A DNA stretch of 64,000 nt from Treponema primitia ZAS-2 (GTDB lineage Bacteria > Spirochaetota > Spirochaetia > Treponematales > Breznakiellaceae): contig NC_015578.1 in NCBI RefSeq assembly GCF_000214375.1, positions 434,001 to 498,000 of the forward strand, given 5' to 3'. Every line of letters starts with the position of its first letter. The first letter of the stretch is position 1. Made by a program: the position numbers and the translations under genes. Below, one piece after another: positions 18,992 through 27,966 of this stretch. The notes under the pieces are model-generated. The model saw only the letters and a program-made list of their open reading frames with translations, ran no database searches and had not been told where the DNA came from.

Positions 18992-19428
18992 TGATAGCAT
19001 ATTTTGACTCATCAATTCTTTTAGCAATATTGTTTAATGAAGAACGACAGGATGAAGCATATTCATATTGGTCAGATGCAACCACTAAAGTTAGTTCAAT
19101 ATTATTAAAGATTGAAACTATAATATCATTACGAAGAATGTATGAACTTAATAAAAAAAAATTAAATAGTAGTTGGTTGAGTGAAAAGACCAAAGAATTG
19201 GATGAATATTTGGCTGAAATAAACTATCGAATTATCGATGAAGAAATGGAACAATTTATATACCTAAAAAAAGAATTATCAAAATGCCGTTCTTTGGACG
19301 CAATACATATAGCCACAGCTTTGATGTATAGAGAAAACAATAACAATGAAAATATAAAATTATATAGTTTTGATAATGCCATGCATGAACTTGCAGTACA
19401 CTATAAATTTGGAACAAATAAAATATGA
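18991..19428 (+). CDS. PIN-domain toxin, VapC type
   Basis: A 145-residue PIN-fold ribonuclease. The first acidic residue is in IAYFDSSIL, the second in LLKIETIIS, and the later pair in CRSLDAIHIATALM and YSFDNAMH. VapC toxins cut initiator tRNA or rRNA when freed from the antitoxin. All four acidic positions appear kept, so it is probably active. The pair lies between direct repeats, which suggests it moved in as a unit. Confidence 0.8.
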   Translation: MIAYFDSSILLAILFNEERQDEAYSYWSDATTKVSSILLKIETIISLRRMYELNKKKLNSSWLSEKTKELDEYLAEINYRIIDEEMEQFIYLKKELSKCRSLDAIHIATALMYRENNNNENIKLYSFDNAMHELAVHYKFGTNKI

Positions 19429-19490
19429 GAATGCTGATTGTGGGTTCTTGGCCCCGGTTTTGGATGGGCATTTTCCGATGGCCTTTATTT

Positions 19491-19664
19491 CTCCCGAGAA
19501 TGACATATTTTAAAAAAATGTCATGATAAAGAAAAATATCCCGTCTATATTCTCCCTTGTCTATGCTTGGAACGAAGATGCCCCGCTGTTTGCGTTGCTG
19601 CGGGGTATCTTCGTTAATTATTATCCTTACCGGCTTCCAGCAGCTTGCGCTTAAGCTCTTCAAT
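19491..19664. repeat. Dispersed repeat R3 downstream of toxin-antitoxin genes
   Basis: Its first 75 bases match R2 and its last 140 match R1, so R3 is the fullest copy. It has a strong hairpin (AGATGCCCCGC with GCGGGGTATCT) and the same ELKRKLLEAGK-coding minus-strand tail as R1. It ends about 150 bases before the transporter gene. Confidence 0.6.
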
Positions 19665-19814
19665 GTGATACCCCTGTTTTCAAAAGTCTTGGAAAAAGGC
19701 TGCTGCCCGTATATGTATGCAAAATATCGCATAAAAATACACCCCCCGACCGGCTCTTTATTGACATATAAAGAAAATACGGACATACTCCAAGTATTAC
19801 AGGAGGAGTATGTG

Positions 19815-20624
19815 ATGAAAAAATTGATAAACATTGCCGGCCTGGTTCTGGCTGGTCTGGTTTTGGTCCAGGGGGCCTTTGCCGGAGGCAAACAGCAGAC
19901 CGAGGGGCTGACTATTAAAAGCGGGACTCTTTTGGTGGGTATGGAAATCGGCTATCCCCCCATGGAGTATTTTGATACCAACGGGACTACCCCTATCGGC
20001 TTTGATGTTCAGTTGAGCAAAGCCCTGGCGGAGAAGCTTGGTCTCAAAATTGAGTATGTGGATACCGCCTGGGACGGGATTTTCGCCGGGGTGAATACGG
20101 GCAAATATGACCTGATCATGTCTTCGGTCACCATCACTGAGGAACGACTCAAGGCCTTTAATTTTTCCAAGCCCTATATCCAGAATGCCCAGGCAATAGT
20201 GCTTCTCAGGGGATCTCCGGTACAGCCTAGGTCCCTAGAAGAACTCAAAGGGCTGCGGGTGGCCTATCAGGCAGAGACCACCTCGGACGATATCATGACT
20301 GAAATGGCGGAAGGGGGCTTGCAGTTCACCGCCCTGGAGTACGATAAGGTTATCAATGCTTTTGATGAACTGCGGCTCGGCCGGGCAGACGCTATAGTCT
20401 GCGACAGCGTAGTTGCCTACTTCTATACCGCCCAGCCGGGGAATAATTTCCAGATCGTCTGGGAAGGTTCCGGTGAAGAGCTGGGGATTTGCCTCAAAAA
20501 GGGGAACACTGCCCTTACCACGGCAGTCCAGGGCGCCCTGGATCAGTTATATGCCGACGGTACCATCCAGAAAATTTCCCAGAACGTGTTCGGCAGCGAT
20601 CTGGTTTCTTCAGTGCATAAATAA
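19815..20624 (+). CDS. Polar amino acid ABC transporter, substrate-binding protein
   Basis: The ATG at 19815 has an AGGAGGAG site directly upstream and gives a 269-residue exported protein with signal peptide KKLINIAGLVLAGLVLVQGAFA. The mature part is a type II periplasmic binding protein (SBP_bac_3): GYPPMEYFDTNG, GFDVQLSKALAEKLG and DTAWDGIFAGVNTGKYDLI are standard. First gene of a binding protein-permease-ATPase operon. The operon converges on the cysteine/encapsulin operon, so cystine or cysteine is a plausible substrate, but that is inference. Confidence 0.9.
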   Translation: MKKLINIAGLVLAGLVLVQGAFAGGKQQTEGLTIKSGTLLVGMEIGYPPMEYFDTNGTTPIGFDVQLSKALAEKLGLKIEYVDTAWDGIFAGVNTGKYDLIMSSVTITEERLKAFNFSKPYIQNAQAIVLLRGSPVQPRSLEELKGLRVAYQAETTSDDIMTEMAEGGLQFTALEYDKVINAFDELRLGRADAIVCDSVVAYFYTAQPGNNFQIVWEGSGEELGICLKKGNTALTTAVQGALDQLYADGTIQKISQNVFGSDLVSSVHK

Positions 20625-20642
20625 CGGCTCCGGCGGAGGAAT

Positions 20643-21302
20643 ATGAGTCCCATTCAGAAAATTATATCCTGGATTCCTCCGCTTCTGTCCGGCGCCAGGG
20701 TTACTATCGCCCTCACCATTCTGTCGGTTTCTGCGGGACTGGTGTTGAGCCTGTTCCTTGCCCTGGGCAAGATGTCAAAGAACGCCATCACCAACAAACT
20801 ATGCAGCGCCTATGTGTTTTTTTTCCGGGGGACCCCCCTTTTAATGCAGCTCTACTTTATCTACTACGGGCTCCCGGAAATTACCCCCTACCTGACGATC
20901 AACAACCGCTTCATTGCGGCCTTCATCGCCTTCGCCCTCAACTCTGCTGCTTACTGCGCGGAGATTATCCGGGCGGCGATCCAGAGCATCGACAAGGGGC
21001 AGTTTGAGGCATCCCGGGCTCTGGGGCTTTCCTACGCCCAGACCATGCGGCTGGTGATCATTCCCCAGTCCATACGCCGGCTCATACCCCCGGTGGGGAA
21101 CGAGTTCATTATGATACTAAAGGACGCTTCCCTGGTGTCGATCATCGCCCTGACCGATATCACCAAGGTGACCCGGTCCATATCATCCTCCTCCGCCACT
21201 GCCCTGGTGTATATCCCCGCAATGATACTGTACCTGATAATAACCGCTGTTTTTTCCTTCGTGTTTCACAAAATGGAAAAAAAGTACTCGGTGTATATAT
21301 GA
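20643..21302 (+). CDS. Polar amino acid ABC transporter, permease
   Basis: A 219-residue inner-membrane protein of the HisM/GlnP family with about five spans. The family loop [19 protein letters not shown] comes near residue 60 and the EAA loop ([20 protein letters not shown]) near residue 120, where the ATPase docks. GGAGGAAT precedes the ATG. Only one permease gene is present, so it would act as a homodimer. Confidence 0.92.
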   Translation: MSPIQKIISWIPPLLSGARVTIALTILSVSAGLVLSLFLALGKMSKNAITNKLCSAYVFFFRGTPLLMQLYFIYYGLPEITPYLTINNRFIAAFIAFALNSAAYCAEIIRAAIQSIDKGQFEASRALGLSYAQTMRLVIIPQSIRRLIPPVGNEFIMILKDASLVSIIALTDITKVTRSISSSSATALVYIPAMILYLIITAVFSFVFHKMEKKYSVYI

Positions 21303-21315
21303 TCGGAGTATCTCC

Positions 21316-22092
21316 ATGTCAATGATCAAAACCCAGGATGTCTGTAAAACCTTCCATTCCCGTACCACCGGAAAACCTTTGGATGTATTGAAGAACGTTT
21401 CTCTCACGGTAGAACAGAAGGAAGTGGTCTGTATCATCGGCCCCTCGGGGGCGGGAAAATCAACCTTCCTGCGCTCTCTCAACCACCTGGAAAAGATCGA
21501 CAGTGGTAAGATTTATATCGAGGATAAGCTGCTCTTTGACTGCGCCAACGGAGTGGACACACTAAAACTGCCCCATGCAGAACGGGTTAAAGCCCTGCTT
21601 GAAGTAGGAATGGTGTTTCAGAGTTTCAACCTTTTCCCCCATAAAACCGCGGTAGAAAACCTGATCCTAGCCCCCATGCACGTGCGGAAACTCACTGAGG
21701 CGGAAGCCCGCGAAAGGGCCCGCTCTCTCCTGGATCGGGTTGGCTTGGCGGACAAGACCGACGCCTACCCATCCCAACTGTCAGGCGGCCAGCAGCAGCG
21801 GGTTGCCATAGCCCGGGCCCTGGCCATGGAACCGAAGATCATGCTCTTCGACGAACCCACTTCCGCCCTGGACCCGGAACTGGTGGGAGAGGTCCTTTCG
21901 GTCATGAAGAGCTTGGCCCAGGGGGGGATGACCATGCTGGTGGTTACCCACGAGATGAACTTCGCCCGGGATGTGGCGGACCGAGTAATATTCATGTACG
22001 AAGGTTCAGTCCTGGAAAGCGGCCATCCCAGGGAAATGTTTACCAATCCTACCAATGAAAGAACCCGGCAATTTTTACAGAGTGTGCTTTAG
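21316..22092 (+). CDS. Polar amino acid ABC transporter, ATPase
   Basis: A 258-residue ATPase with Walker [10 protein letters not shown], the Q-loop [12 protein letters not shown], signature LSGGQQQR, Walker [15 protein letters not shown] and H-loop VTHEM. Close in pattern to GlnQ/TcyC. It follows the permease by 13 bases and ends 21 bases from the oppositely directed serine acetyltransferase gene; no strong terminator is visible in this short gap. Confidence 0.93.
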   Translation: MSMIKTQDVCKTFHSRTTGKPLDVLKNVSLTVEQKEVVCIIGPSGAGKSTFLRSLNHLEKIDSGKIYIEDKLLFDCANGVDTLKLPHAERVKALLEVGMVFQSFNLFPHKTAVENLILAPMHVRKLTEAEARERARSLLDRVGLADKTDAYPSQLSGGQQQRVAIARALAMEPKIMLFDEPTSALDPELVGEVLSVMKSLAQGGMTMLVVTHEMNFARDVADRVIFMYEGSVLESGHPREMFTNPTNERTRQFLQSVL

Positions 22093-22113
22093 GAAGTTCC
22101 TTTAAGGGGATCT

Positions 22114-23073
22114 TTAGATCATATAATCAAAAACCCCGTCCTGTTGAAATTCTTTATGCTCCCACTTATTCTGCTGCTCATCAGACATGAACTGGAGCTC
22201 AGGGTTTTTAACACTGACCTTGGTTTTTTCCGGGACTGACTTGGTGACAAAAGCGTTACTGCCTATGACCACCCCTTCCCCGATGATAGTATTGCCCCCG
22301 AGTATCGAAGCCCCGGAGTAAATAGTAACGTGGTCCTCAATGGTGGGATGGCGTTTCACTTCTTTCAGAACCTGACCTCCCCGGGTGGAAAGGGCCCCCA
22401 GGGTAACCCCCTGGTAGAGCTTCACGAAGTTGCCAATGATAGTGGTTTCCCCAATAACGATGCCCGTACCGTGGTCAATAAAAAAGTGATGCCCGATGGT
22501 CGCCCCGGGATGTATGTCGATGCCGGTGATATTGTGGGCATGCTCGGTCATGATCCGGGGGATCAGCGGGACACCCAGTTTGTAAAGTTCATGGGCCAGC
22601 CGGTTGACGGTGATGGCGTAAATCCCCGGGTAGGAGGAGATGATCTCGTCCTTGTTGTAGGCTGCCGGGTCTCCGTCATAGGCGGCGGATACGTCGGTCG
22701 CCAGTACATCCCGCAGATCCGGCAGGGTCGATAAAAAGGCAAAGCTCAGTTCCGATGCCCGGGCTGAGCGGAGATCCTCGTCTGCCTGGGGGGGATTTTG
22801 AAAACGCAGTGCCCGGGCTATCTGTTTTGTAAGATTATAATTTACATCGTCCAGCAATTCTCCGGTATGGTACTCTATCAGGCCTCCGGAGATATTTTTT
22901 TTGCCAAAATAACCGGGAAAGATGAGGCACCGCAGTTTTTCTGTCAACTCAATAATAAGGGATCTGTTCAGCTGTTCGGCGGTATCAAACTTGATGATCT
23001 CCACATTATCGTAATAGCTCTTTACCAGAGCGTCGACCAGAAACTTCATTTTGGTATCAACAATCTTTCCCAT
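22114..23073 (-). CDS. epsC: Serine O-acetyltransferase (EpsC/CysE family)
   Basis: A 319-residue enzyme that makes O-acetylserine from serine and acetyl-CoA, the carbon acceptor for cysteine synthesis. The N-terminal helical domain ends near residue 170; then come hexapeptide repeats with [19 protein letters not shown] and [20 protein letters not shown], the standard SAT core. The long N-terminal helical domain matches the EpsC subgroup rather than E. coli CysE. Last gene of the sulfur operon, 11 bases after the desulfurase. It supplies the substrate for the cysteine synthase at the operon's head. Confidence 0.9.
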   Translation of the reverse strand: MGKIVDTKMKFLVDALVKSYYDNVEIIKFDTAEQLNRSLIIELTEKLRCLIFPGYFGKKNISGGLIEYHTGELLDDVNYNLTKQIARALRFQNPPQADEDLRSARASELSFAFLSTLPDLRDVLATDVSAAYDGDPAAYNKDEIISSYPGIYAITVNRLAHELYKLGVPLIPRIMTEHAHNITGIDIHPGATIGHHFFIDHGTGIVIGETTIIGNFVKLYQGVTLGALSTRGGQVLKEVKRHPTIEDHVTIYSGASILGGNTIIGEGVVIGSNAFVTKSVPEKTKVSVKNPELQFMSDEQQNKWEHKEFQQDGVFDYMI

Positions 23074-23084
23074 TTTTATTACCT

Positions 23085-24962
23085 TTAATGCCGGTGTACC
23101 AGGGTGTACAATGCCTGTACCAGGGCGTCTATTTCCCCGGGGGTATTGTAGAACGCCACGGAAGGCCGCACGGTTCCCTCCAGCCCAAAATTACGCAGTA
23201 CCGGCTGGGCGCAATGATGCCCTGCCCGGACGGCGATGCCCTGGGTGTTGAGGTACTTGCCTACTTCTTCATTGTCATAACCTTCAAGTACGAAGGAGAG
23301 GACACTGGCTTTCTGCGGGGCGGTACCGATGAGGCGCAGCCCTGGAACCTTTGCCAGTTCTGCCATGCCGTATTGGACCAACTCGTGTTCATAGGCGCCG
23401 ATGTTTGCGATACCTATGGCGCTCACATAGTCCAGCGCTGCCCCCAGGCCTACTGCGTCGGCGATATTCCCCGTACCAGCCTCGAACTTGTTTGGAGGTT
23501 TCTGATACAGGGTCCGCTCAAAGGTTACGTCGGCGATCATGTTGCCGCCCCCCTGGTAGGGTTTGGCCGCTTCCAGTACCTCGGTCTTGCCGTAGAGAAC
23601 CCCTATCCCGGTGGGCGCAAAGATCTTGTGCCCTGAAAAGACAAAGAAGTCCGCATCCAGCGCAGTAACATTAACCGGCATGTGGGAAACCGACTGGGCG
23701 CCATCAATGAGAATCCGTACTCCCTGGGCGTGGGCAATATGGATCATCTCCTCCACCGGGGCTATGGTCCCCAGGGCGTTTGATACCTGGGTGGCAGCCA
23801 CAAATTTTGTGCGGTGATTGAAGAGCCTGGAATATTCCGAAAGGATGATCTGCCCTACCTTGTCAATGGGGGCTACCCGTATTACTGCGCCGGTTTCTTC
23901 CGCAATGAGCTGCCAGGGCACGATATTGGCGTGGTGTTCCAGTATGGTCAGGATGATCTCATCCCCGGGCCTGAGCAGCTGCTTTACATAAGCCTGGGCC
24001 GCAAGGTTGATCCCCTCGGTGGTTCCCCGCACAAAAACGATGTTGTCCGCCGAAGCTGCGCCGATAAACCGGGCGACTTTCCCCCGGGCGCCCTCATAGG
24101 CATCGGTGGACCGGGCTGCCAGTTCGTGGGCCCCCCGGTGCACGTTGGAATTTTCGTGTTCGTAAAACTGTGTGAGCCGGTCTATCACCTGCCGGGGTTT
24201 CTGGGTGGTGGCGGCATTGTCCAGCCAAACCAGGTCCCTGCCGTTTATCTTTTCTGCCAGTATAGGGAAATCTTTCCGTATCTCCCCCACATTCCTGGTT
24301 CCCACATAGAGACTCCGTCCCGGTTCAGGAGAAACGGCGGGGCTTGCAGCAGCGGCAGGAGAGGGCGCCGGCAAAGGCCGATCCTCCGGGAGCACCCGGG
24401 GGCTATAAGCTGTAGACGCTGCTGGTTTCTCAACACCGGTGAATGCCGAAGTATCGCTCACCGCTGCGGCGGTCCTGCCGGAATTATCCGCCGGGTCAGC
24501 CAGGATACTGCCTATTTCAAGGCTTTCGTTCAGGACCCGCAGCAAATCTGTTTCAGTCAGGGCGCCGGGTGCGGCTGATGCCGGCGTATATTGCCCGGCG
24601 GCTTGTGTCGGCGCATACTGGCCGGCGTAGGGCACTACTGATGGCGTATACTGCCCGGTAGAAGGCACGCCTGCCTGTGTCGGCACATACTGATCGGCGT
24701 AGGGCACTGCTGGTGTCACATACTGCCCGGCAGAAGGCGCACTGGCTTGTGTCGGCGCATACTGCCCAAGTTGACCCGTGTAGGGATCAGCAGCAGCCGC
24801 CCCTCCCGCCTGATCCGCTGCCCCCGAGGGAGCGGCGAATTCCGGAAAGTAGGCCAAGGCCCAGTTAGCGATCTCCGCAGCACTGGGAAGGCCAGGCACA
24901 CCGGAACTCAGGTATTCACCTGGCACTTCCGGCAAAGCCTCCCGCGGATTAGGCGTAGTCAT
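23085..24962 (-). CDS. sufS: Cysteine desulfurase, encapsulin cargo with long N-terminal extension
   Basis: About 625 residues, of which the last 400 or so are a SufS-type PLP desulfurase: [12 protein letters not shown] gives the PLP lysine and [15 protein letters not shown] the catalytic cysteine. The first 220 or so residues are proline-, alanine-, glutamine- and tyrosine-rich and low in complexity, with repeats of QYAPTQA/GQYTP. In Family 2A encapsulin systems such an extension targets the desulfurase into the shell, which is established for cyanobacterial SrpI. ATG 24962 overlaps the shell gene by 14 bases and has a GAGGTGG site; a GTG at 24971 is the alternative. The enzyme frees sulfane sulfur from cysteine as a bound persulfide. 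Confidence 0.92.
   Translation of the reverse strand: MTTPNPREALPEVPGEYLSSGVPGLPSAAEIANWALAYFPEFAAPSGAADQAGGAAAADPYTGQLGQYAPTQASAPSAGQYVTPAVPYADQYVPTQAGVPSTGQYTPSVVPYAGQYAPTQAAGQYTPASAAPGALTETDLLRVLNESLEIGSILADPADNSGRTAAAVSDTSAFTGVEKPAASTAYSPRVLPEDRPLPAPSPAAAASPAVSPEPGRSLYVGTRNVGEIRKDFPILAEKINGRDLVWLDNAATTQKPRQVIDRLTQFYEHENSNVHRGAHELAARSTDAYEGARGKVARFIGAASADNIVFVRGTTEGINLAAQAYVKQLLRPGDEIILTILEHHANIVPWQLIAEETGAVIRVAPIDKVGQIILSEYSRLFNHRTKFVAATQVSNALGTIAPVEEMIHIAHAQGVRILIDGAQSVSHMPVNVTALDADFFVFSGHKIFAPTGIGVLYGKTEVLEAAKPYQGGGNMIADVTFERTLYQKPPNKFEAGTGNIADAVGLGAALDYVSAIGIANIGAYEHELVQYGMAELAKVPGLRLIGTAPQKASVLSFVLEGYDNEEVGKYLNTQGIAVRAGHHCAQPVLRNFGLEGTVRPSVAFYNTPGEIDALVQALYTLVHRH
24602..24770 (-). repeat. 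72-bp tandem repeats in the desulfurase N-terminal extension
   Basis: The motif cTTGTGTCGG (plus strand) recurs at 24602, 24674 and 24746, giving an exact 72-base period, two full units and a partial third. Each unit encodes 24 residues with QYxPTQAxxPSxGQYxxP. A multiple of three keeps the frame open when copies are gained or lost. Confidence 0.85.
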
Positions 24963-25893
24963 AGTAATCACCCACCTCTACCTCTTCCAATACTGCAATG
25001 GAGTCATCCGCGAGGATGGCGGCGGAGCAATACAGGGAAAGGAGATAGGAGGCAACGCCGTTGTCGTCAATACCCCGGAAACGGACCGAGAGCCCCCGGG
25101 ACTGTTCGCCGGGAAGGCCCGCCTGATACAGGCCGATAACTCCCCGCTTGGATTCGCCGGTGCGGACCAGGAGTATATTGGTTTTCCCTGCCTTGCCCTT
25201 GGGGTCCTTGAGGCCGTCAACAAAAAGTTTGTTTGTAGGGATGATGGGAATCCCCCGCCATGCAATAAAAGTGCCCCCTGCGATGTTAACCGTAACCGGC
25301 GGAACCCCCCGCTTGGTGCATTCCCGCTCAAAGGCGGCGATTGCCCTGGGGTGGGCCAGGAAGAAGGATGGGTCCTTCCACACTTTAGAGATCAGTTCAT
25401 CCAGATCATCCGGCATGGGCCTGCCGTAGCGGGGCTTAACCCGTTGATTGTCAGTAATATTGTTCAGTAGCCCGTAATCATCACTGTTAATAAGCTGGCT
25501 TTCCTGCCGTTCCTTGAGGCTTTCAATGCCCAGGGCTAGCTGTTCTTTAACTTGATCGTAGGGGGCGCTGTATACATCAGAAACCTTGGTGTCCACATTA
25601 ATAATGGTGGCAATAGAATTAAGCTGATACTCCCGGGGCTTGGTCTGGTATTCGACATAGCCCTTAGGAATCACCACCTTCTTGGGATCCTGGCTGCAAA
25701 GTACATCCAGGGGTGCATCCCCTTCAACAACCCTGTTCACCCGGTAGATACCCGCTTCCAGGCCCTTGAATTCCAGAAGCCTGGCAAGCCACTTGGGTGT
25801 CAGTGCCCCGTACTGGGGCGGCGTCTTAGTAACATTAGCGAGCTGATAAGCTGCCTCTTTCCCTAACGCGTTTAACAAATTTTTCTCAGCCAT
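24949..25893 (-). CDS. Family 2A encapsulin shell protein (SrpI/MMPI-like)
   Basis: A 314-residue HK97-fold shell protein. LTPKWLARLLEFKGLEAGIYRVNR, the PREYQLNSIATIINVDTKVSD stretch (an E-loop-like region) and FLAHPRAIAAFERECTKRGV match the Family 2 encapsulins, known as SrpI in cyanobacteria and major membrane protein I in mycobacteria. The shell self-assembles into an icosahedral compartment in the cytoplasm that holds the desulfurase. No cyclic-nucleotide-binding insertion is seen, which fits Family 2A rather than 2B. The next gene overlaps by 14 bases, so shell and cargo are translationally coupled. A strong AAGGAG site sits 6 bases before ATG. Confidence 0.9.
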   Translation of the reverse strand: MAEKNLLNALGKEAAYQLANVTKTPPQYGALTPKWLARLLEFKGLEAGIYRVNRVVEGDAPLDVLCSQDPKKVVIPKGYVEYQTKPREYQLNSIATIINVDTKVSDVYSAPYDQVKEQLALGIESLKERQESQLINSDDYGLLNNITDNQRVKPRYGRPMPDDLDELISKVWKDPSFFLAHPRAIAAFERECTKRGVPPVTVNIAGGTFIAWRGIPIIPTNKLFVDGLKDPKGKAGKTNILLVRTGESKRGVIGLYQAGLPGEQSRGLSVRFRGIDDNGVASYLLSLYCSAAILADDSIAVLEEVEVGDYYDYA

Positions 25894-26054
25894 GATAGTC
25901 TCCTTTTATATTTAGGCCTGTACAGACCCACACATTTGCATACGCAAATGCCTATTAATAAATCGGTAGGGAAGTATCCACCTCTCTGGCCCCGCCTAAT
26001 AATGCACGCGAACCGGTGAGCGTGTTATCGAAAAACGGTAACACGGCGTTGGGC
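25894..26054 (-). promoter_or_regulatory. Intergenic segment with two hairpins before the encapsulin gene
   Basis: This 161-base gap divides the operon into a cysteine-synthesis half and a shell half. It holds CATTTGC-ATAC-GCAAATG (about 25934-25951) and GTGTTATCG-AAAAA-CGGTAACAC (about 26028-26050). Neither is followed by a T-run on the minus strand, so they may process or stabilise the mRNA, or mark an internal promoter, rather than terminate it. Confidence 0.45.
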
Positions 26055-27230
26055 TCAATAAATGGGAACACTTGGATCCACTTCCTTAGCCCAGGCGTTT
26101 ATGCCGTCCTTAAGATTCAGAAGCCGGCCTGTATAACCTGCTTCCCTGAGGGCGCGGATGGCGAAAATGCTCCGCTGCCCGATTTTACAGATGAACACCG
26201 CATCCACTGCGGGATCAAACTCATCAATGCGCCTGGTCATCTGCCCCAGGGGTATGACCTTGGCCTGGGGGAACTTGACGATGGCCCGCTCGTGGGGTTC
26301 CCGGGTGTCGATTATCTGGATAGGATCATTCCTGTCCAGCCTATCCTTCAATTCTGTCGCAGTAATACTTTCTATGGGCACTTCGTCGTTATTTTTCTTG
26401 AGCCCACAGAATTGTTCATAGTCGATAAGCTCATGGATGGTAGGCTCCTTGCCACAAACAGGGCAAAGAGGATCCTTATCCAGCTTGAGTTCCCGAAACT
26501 TCATTTTCCATGCGTCGAAAAGGAGGAGCCTCCCGGTAAGGCTGTCTGCGCCTCCCACAATAAGCTTGATCACCTCGTTGGCTTGTATGGTGCCCACGAT
26601 CCCCGGCAACACCCCTACTACGCCACCCTCGGCGCAGGAAGGGACCAGCCCCGGCGGGGGCGGTTCCGGGTAGAGGCAGCGGTAGCAGGGACCTTCTTTG
26701 GCGTAGAACACCGAAGCCTGGCCCTCAAACTGGAAGATGGAGCCGTACACATTGGGTATTCCCAGGAGCACGCAGGCATCGTTTACCAGGTACCGGGTCT
26801 GGTAATTGTCGGTACCGTCGGCCACCACATCGTAGTCCTTCATTATATCCAGGGCGTTCTCGCTGGTGAGGGCCGTATTATAGGTGACCACATCGCAACC
26901 AGGATTGATCCCCTTGATCCGGTCCTTGGCGGAGGCCACCTTGGGCCGCCCCACATCTTTGGTACTGTGTATCACCTGGCGCTGCAAATTGGACTCCTCC
27001 ACAAAATCAAAGTCCACAATCCCCAGCTTCCCGATTCCCGCAGCGGCCAGGTACATCGCCAGAGGCGCCCCAAGCCCGCCAGTACCCACGATAAGCACCT
27101 TTGCCGCCTTGAGCCGCTTTTGCCCCTCAATCCCTATTTCGGGCAGGAGTAGGTGCCGGCTGTAGCGGCCTATCTCGTCGTTGCTGAGATCCGCTAATTC
27201 TCTGTCTTTAATAATACTGTCTGCCATCAT
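26055..27230 (-). CDS. moeZ: E1-like sulfur-carrier adenylyltransferase with rhodanese domain (MoeZ-like)
   Basis: A 391-residue two-domain enzyme. The N-terminal ThiF/MoeB part has the ATP loop GTGGLGAPLAMYLAAAG, the DFDFVEESNLQRQ motif and a zinc-binding CPVCGKEP. The C-terminal rhodanese domain (about 280-391) has VFICKIGQRS with the catalytic cysteine. It adenylates the C-terminal glycine of a ubiquitin-like carrier and passes sulfur to it as thiocarboxylate. The start (ATGATG) overlaps the carrier gene's stop. In mycobacteria the equivalent MoeZ charges CysO, and the gene set here matches that route. Confidence 0.9.
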   Translation of the reverse strand: MMADSIIKDRELADLSNDEIGRYSRHLLLPEIGIEGQKRLKAAKVLIVGTGGLGAPLAMYLAAAGIGKLGIVDFDFVEESNLQRQVIHSTKDVGRPKVASAKDRIKGINPGCDVVTYNTALTSENALDIMKDYDVVADGTDNYQTRYLVNDACVLLGIPNVYGSIFQFEGQASVFYAKEGPCYRCLYPEPPPPGLVPSCAEGGVVGVLPGIVGTIQANEVIKLIVGGADSLTGRLLLFDAWKMKFRELKLDKDPLCPVCGKEPTIHELIDYEQFCGLKKNNDEVPIESITATELKDRLDRNDPIQIIDTREPHERAIVKFPQAKVIPLGQMTRRIDEFDPAVDAVFICKIGQRSIFAIRALREAGYTGRLLNLKDGINAWAKEVDPSVPIY

Positions 27231-27514
27231 TAACCTCGGGAGGTCCCCCCGGCAATGGCCGGCACCAGCATGATGGTTCCCCCATCCGCAATTTTAGTAT
27301 CCAATCCCTGGAGCTTTTTGATATTGGTTTCCTCCACAAATACATTGATGAAAGAACGCAGCTCCTCGCCCTGGTAAAGATGCTGTTTAATATCCGGGTA
27401 GGTCCCGGTAAAATTCCGGAGCGCTTCCCCCACAGTGGAACCCTCCGTAGTAACTTCGGATTTGCGATCCGTAAAATTTCTCAGTGCCGTGGGTATCAAA
27501 ATCGTAACTGCCAT
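27230..27514 (-). CDS. cysO: Ubiquitin-like sulfur-carrier protein (ThiS/MoaD/CysO family)
   Basis: A 94-residue beta-grasp protein, starting AVTILIPTALRNFT and ending IAGGTSRG. The Gly-Gly that normally ends the active form is followed by four extra residues (TSRG), so it should need trimming before activation. A JAMM protease is encoded 23 bases upstream. In the CysO pathway the thiocarboxylated C-terminus reacts on cysteine synthase to give a protein-bound cysteine that the JAMM protease Mec releases. Both trimming and release are family-based inferences here. Confidence 0.88.
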   Translation of the reverse strand: MAVTILIPTALRNFTDRKSEVTTEGSTVGEALRNFTGTYPDIKQHLYQGEELRSFINVFVEETNIKKLQGLDTKIADGGTIMLVPAIAGGTSRG

Positions 27515-27537
27515 GCTCTCTCCTCCTCATAAAACCT

Positions 27538-27966
27538 TCATGCTTCAATCTTTATCTCTTCCGGCAGAAATTGCTCCCGGTTTGTAGTCAGTTCCCAGCT
27601 GGTAAAATCCCCGGCCTTGCCCTTATCCACCGCAGTAATGATGTAGGAATAAAAGGGCAGGGCATATTCCTTGTCATAGTCAGAAGGCCTTGCCGGATGG
27701 TCTGGGTGGGAATGGTAAAAGCCCAGCACTTCCAGTTTCCGTTTCCGGGCCTCCAGTTCCGCCTTCATTAAATCCTCAGCCTCGATCCTGAAACGGTGGT
27801 ACTGTTCCTCAGTCTCCCGGGCGTTCCTGATAGGGATAATGTCTTCAGTATTCCTGCTTCCCCCATCATCGATTGTGCCCAACAGTATCCCGCAGCACTC
27901 GTTTGGGTAGGCACTTTCCCCCTCCCGGCGTATTGCCCCTTCCAGTTTTTCTGACAGGAGAATCAT
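27538..27966 (-). CDS. mec: JAMM/MPN metalloprotease (Mec-like)
   Basis: A 142-residue zinc protease with the full JAMM signature: NECCGILLG supplies the glutamate, and HSHPDHPARPSDYD the HxHx(n)D ligands. In M. tuberculosis Mec cuts cysteine from the CysO-cysteine adduct; related enzymes trim carrier tails to a free Gly-Gly. Its start overlaps the cysteine synthase stop by four bases (ATGA). The next gene encodes a carrier with a four-residue tail, its likely substrate. Confidence 0.9.
   Translation of the reverse strand: MILLSEKLEGAIRREGESAYPNECCGILLGTIDDGGSRNTEDIIPIRNARETEEQYHRFRIEAEDLMKAELEARKRKLEVLGFYHSHPDHPARPSDYDKEYALPFYSYIITAVDKGKAGDFTSWELTTNREQFLPEEIKIEA

Noticed and set aside
22330-24578. 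Long plus-strand ORFs opposite the serine acetyltransferase and desulfurase genes
   Set aside because: They are shadows of GC-rich minus-strand genes with clear family motifs and show none of their own.
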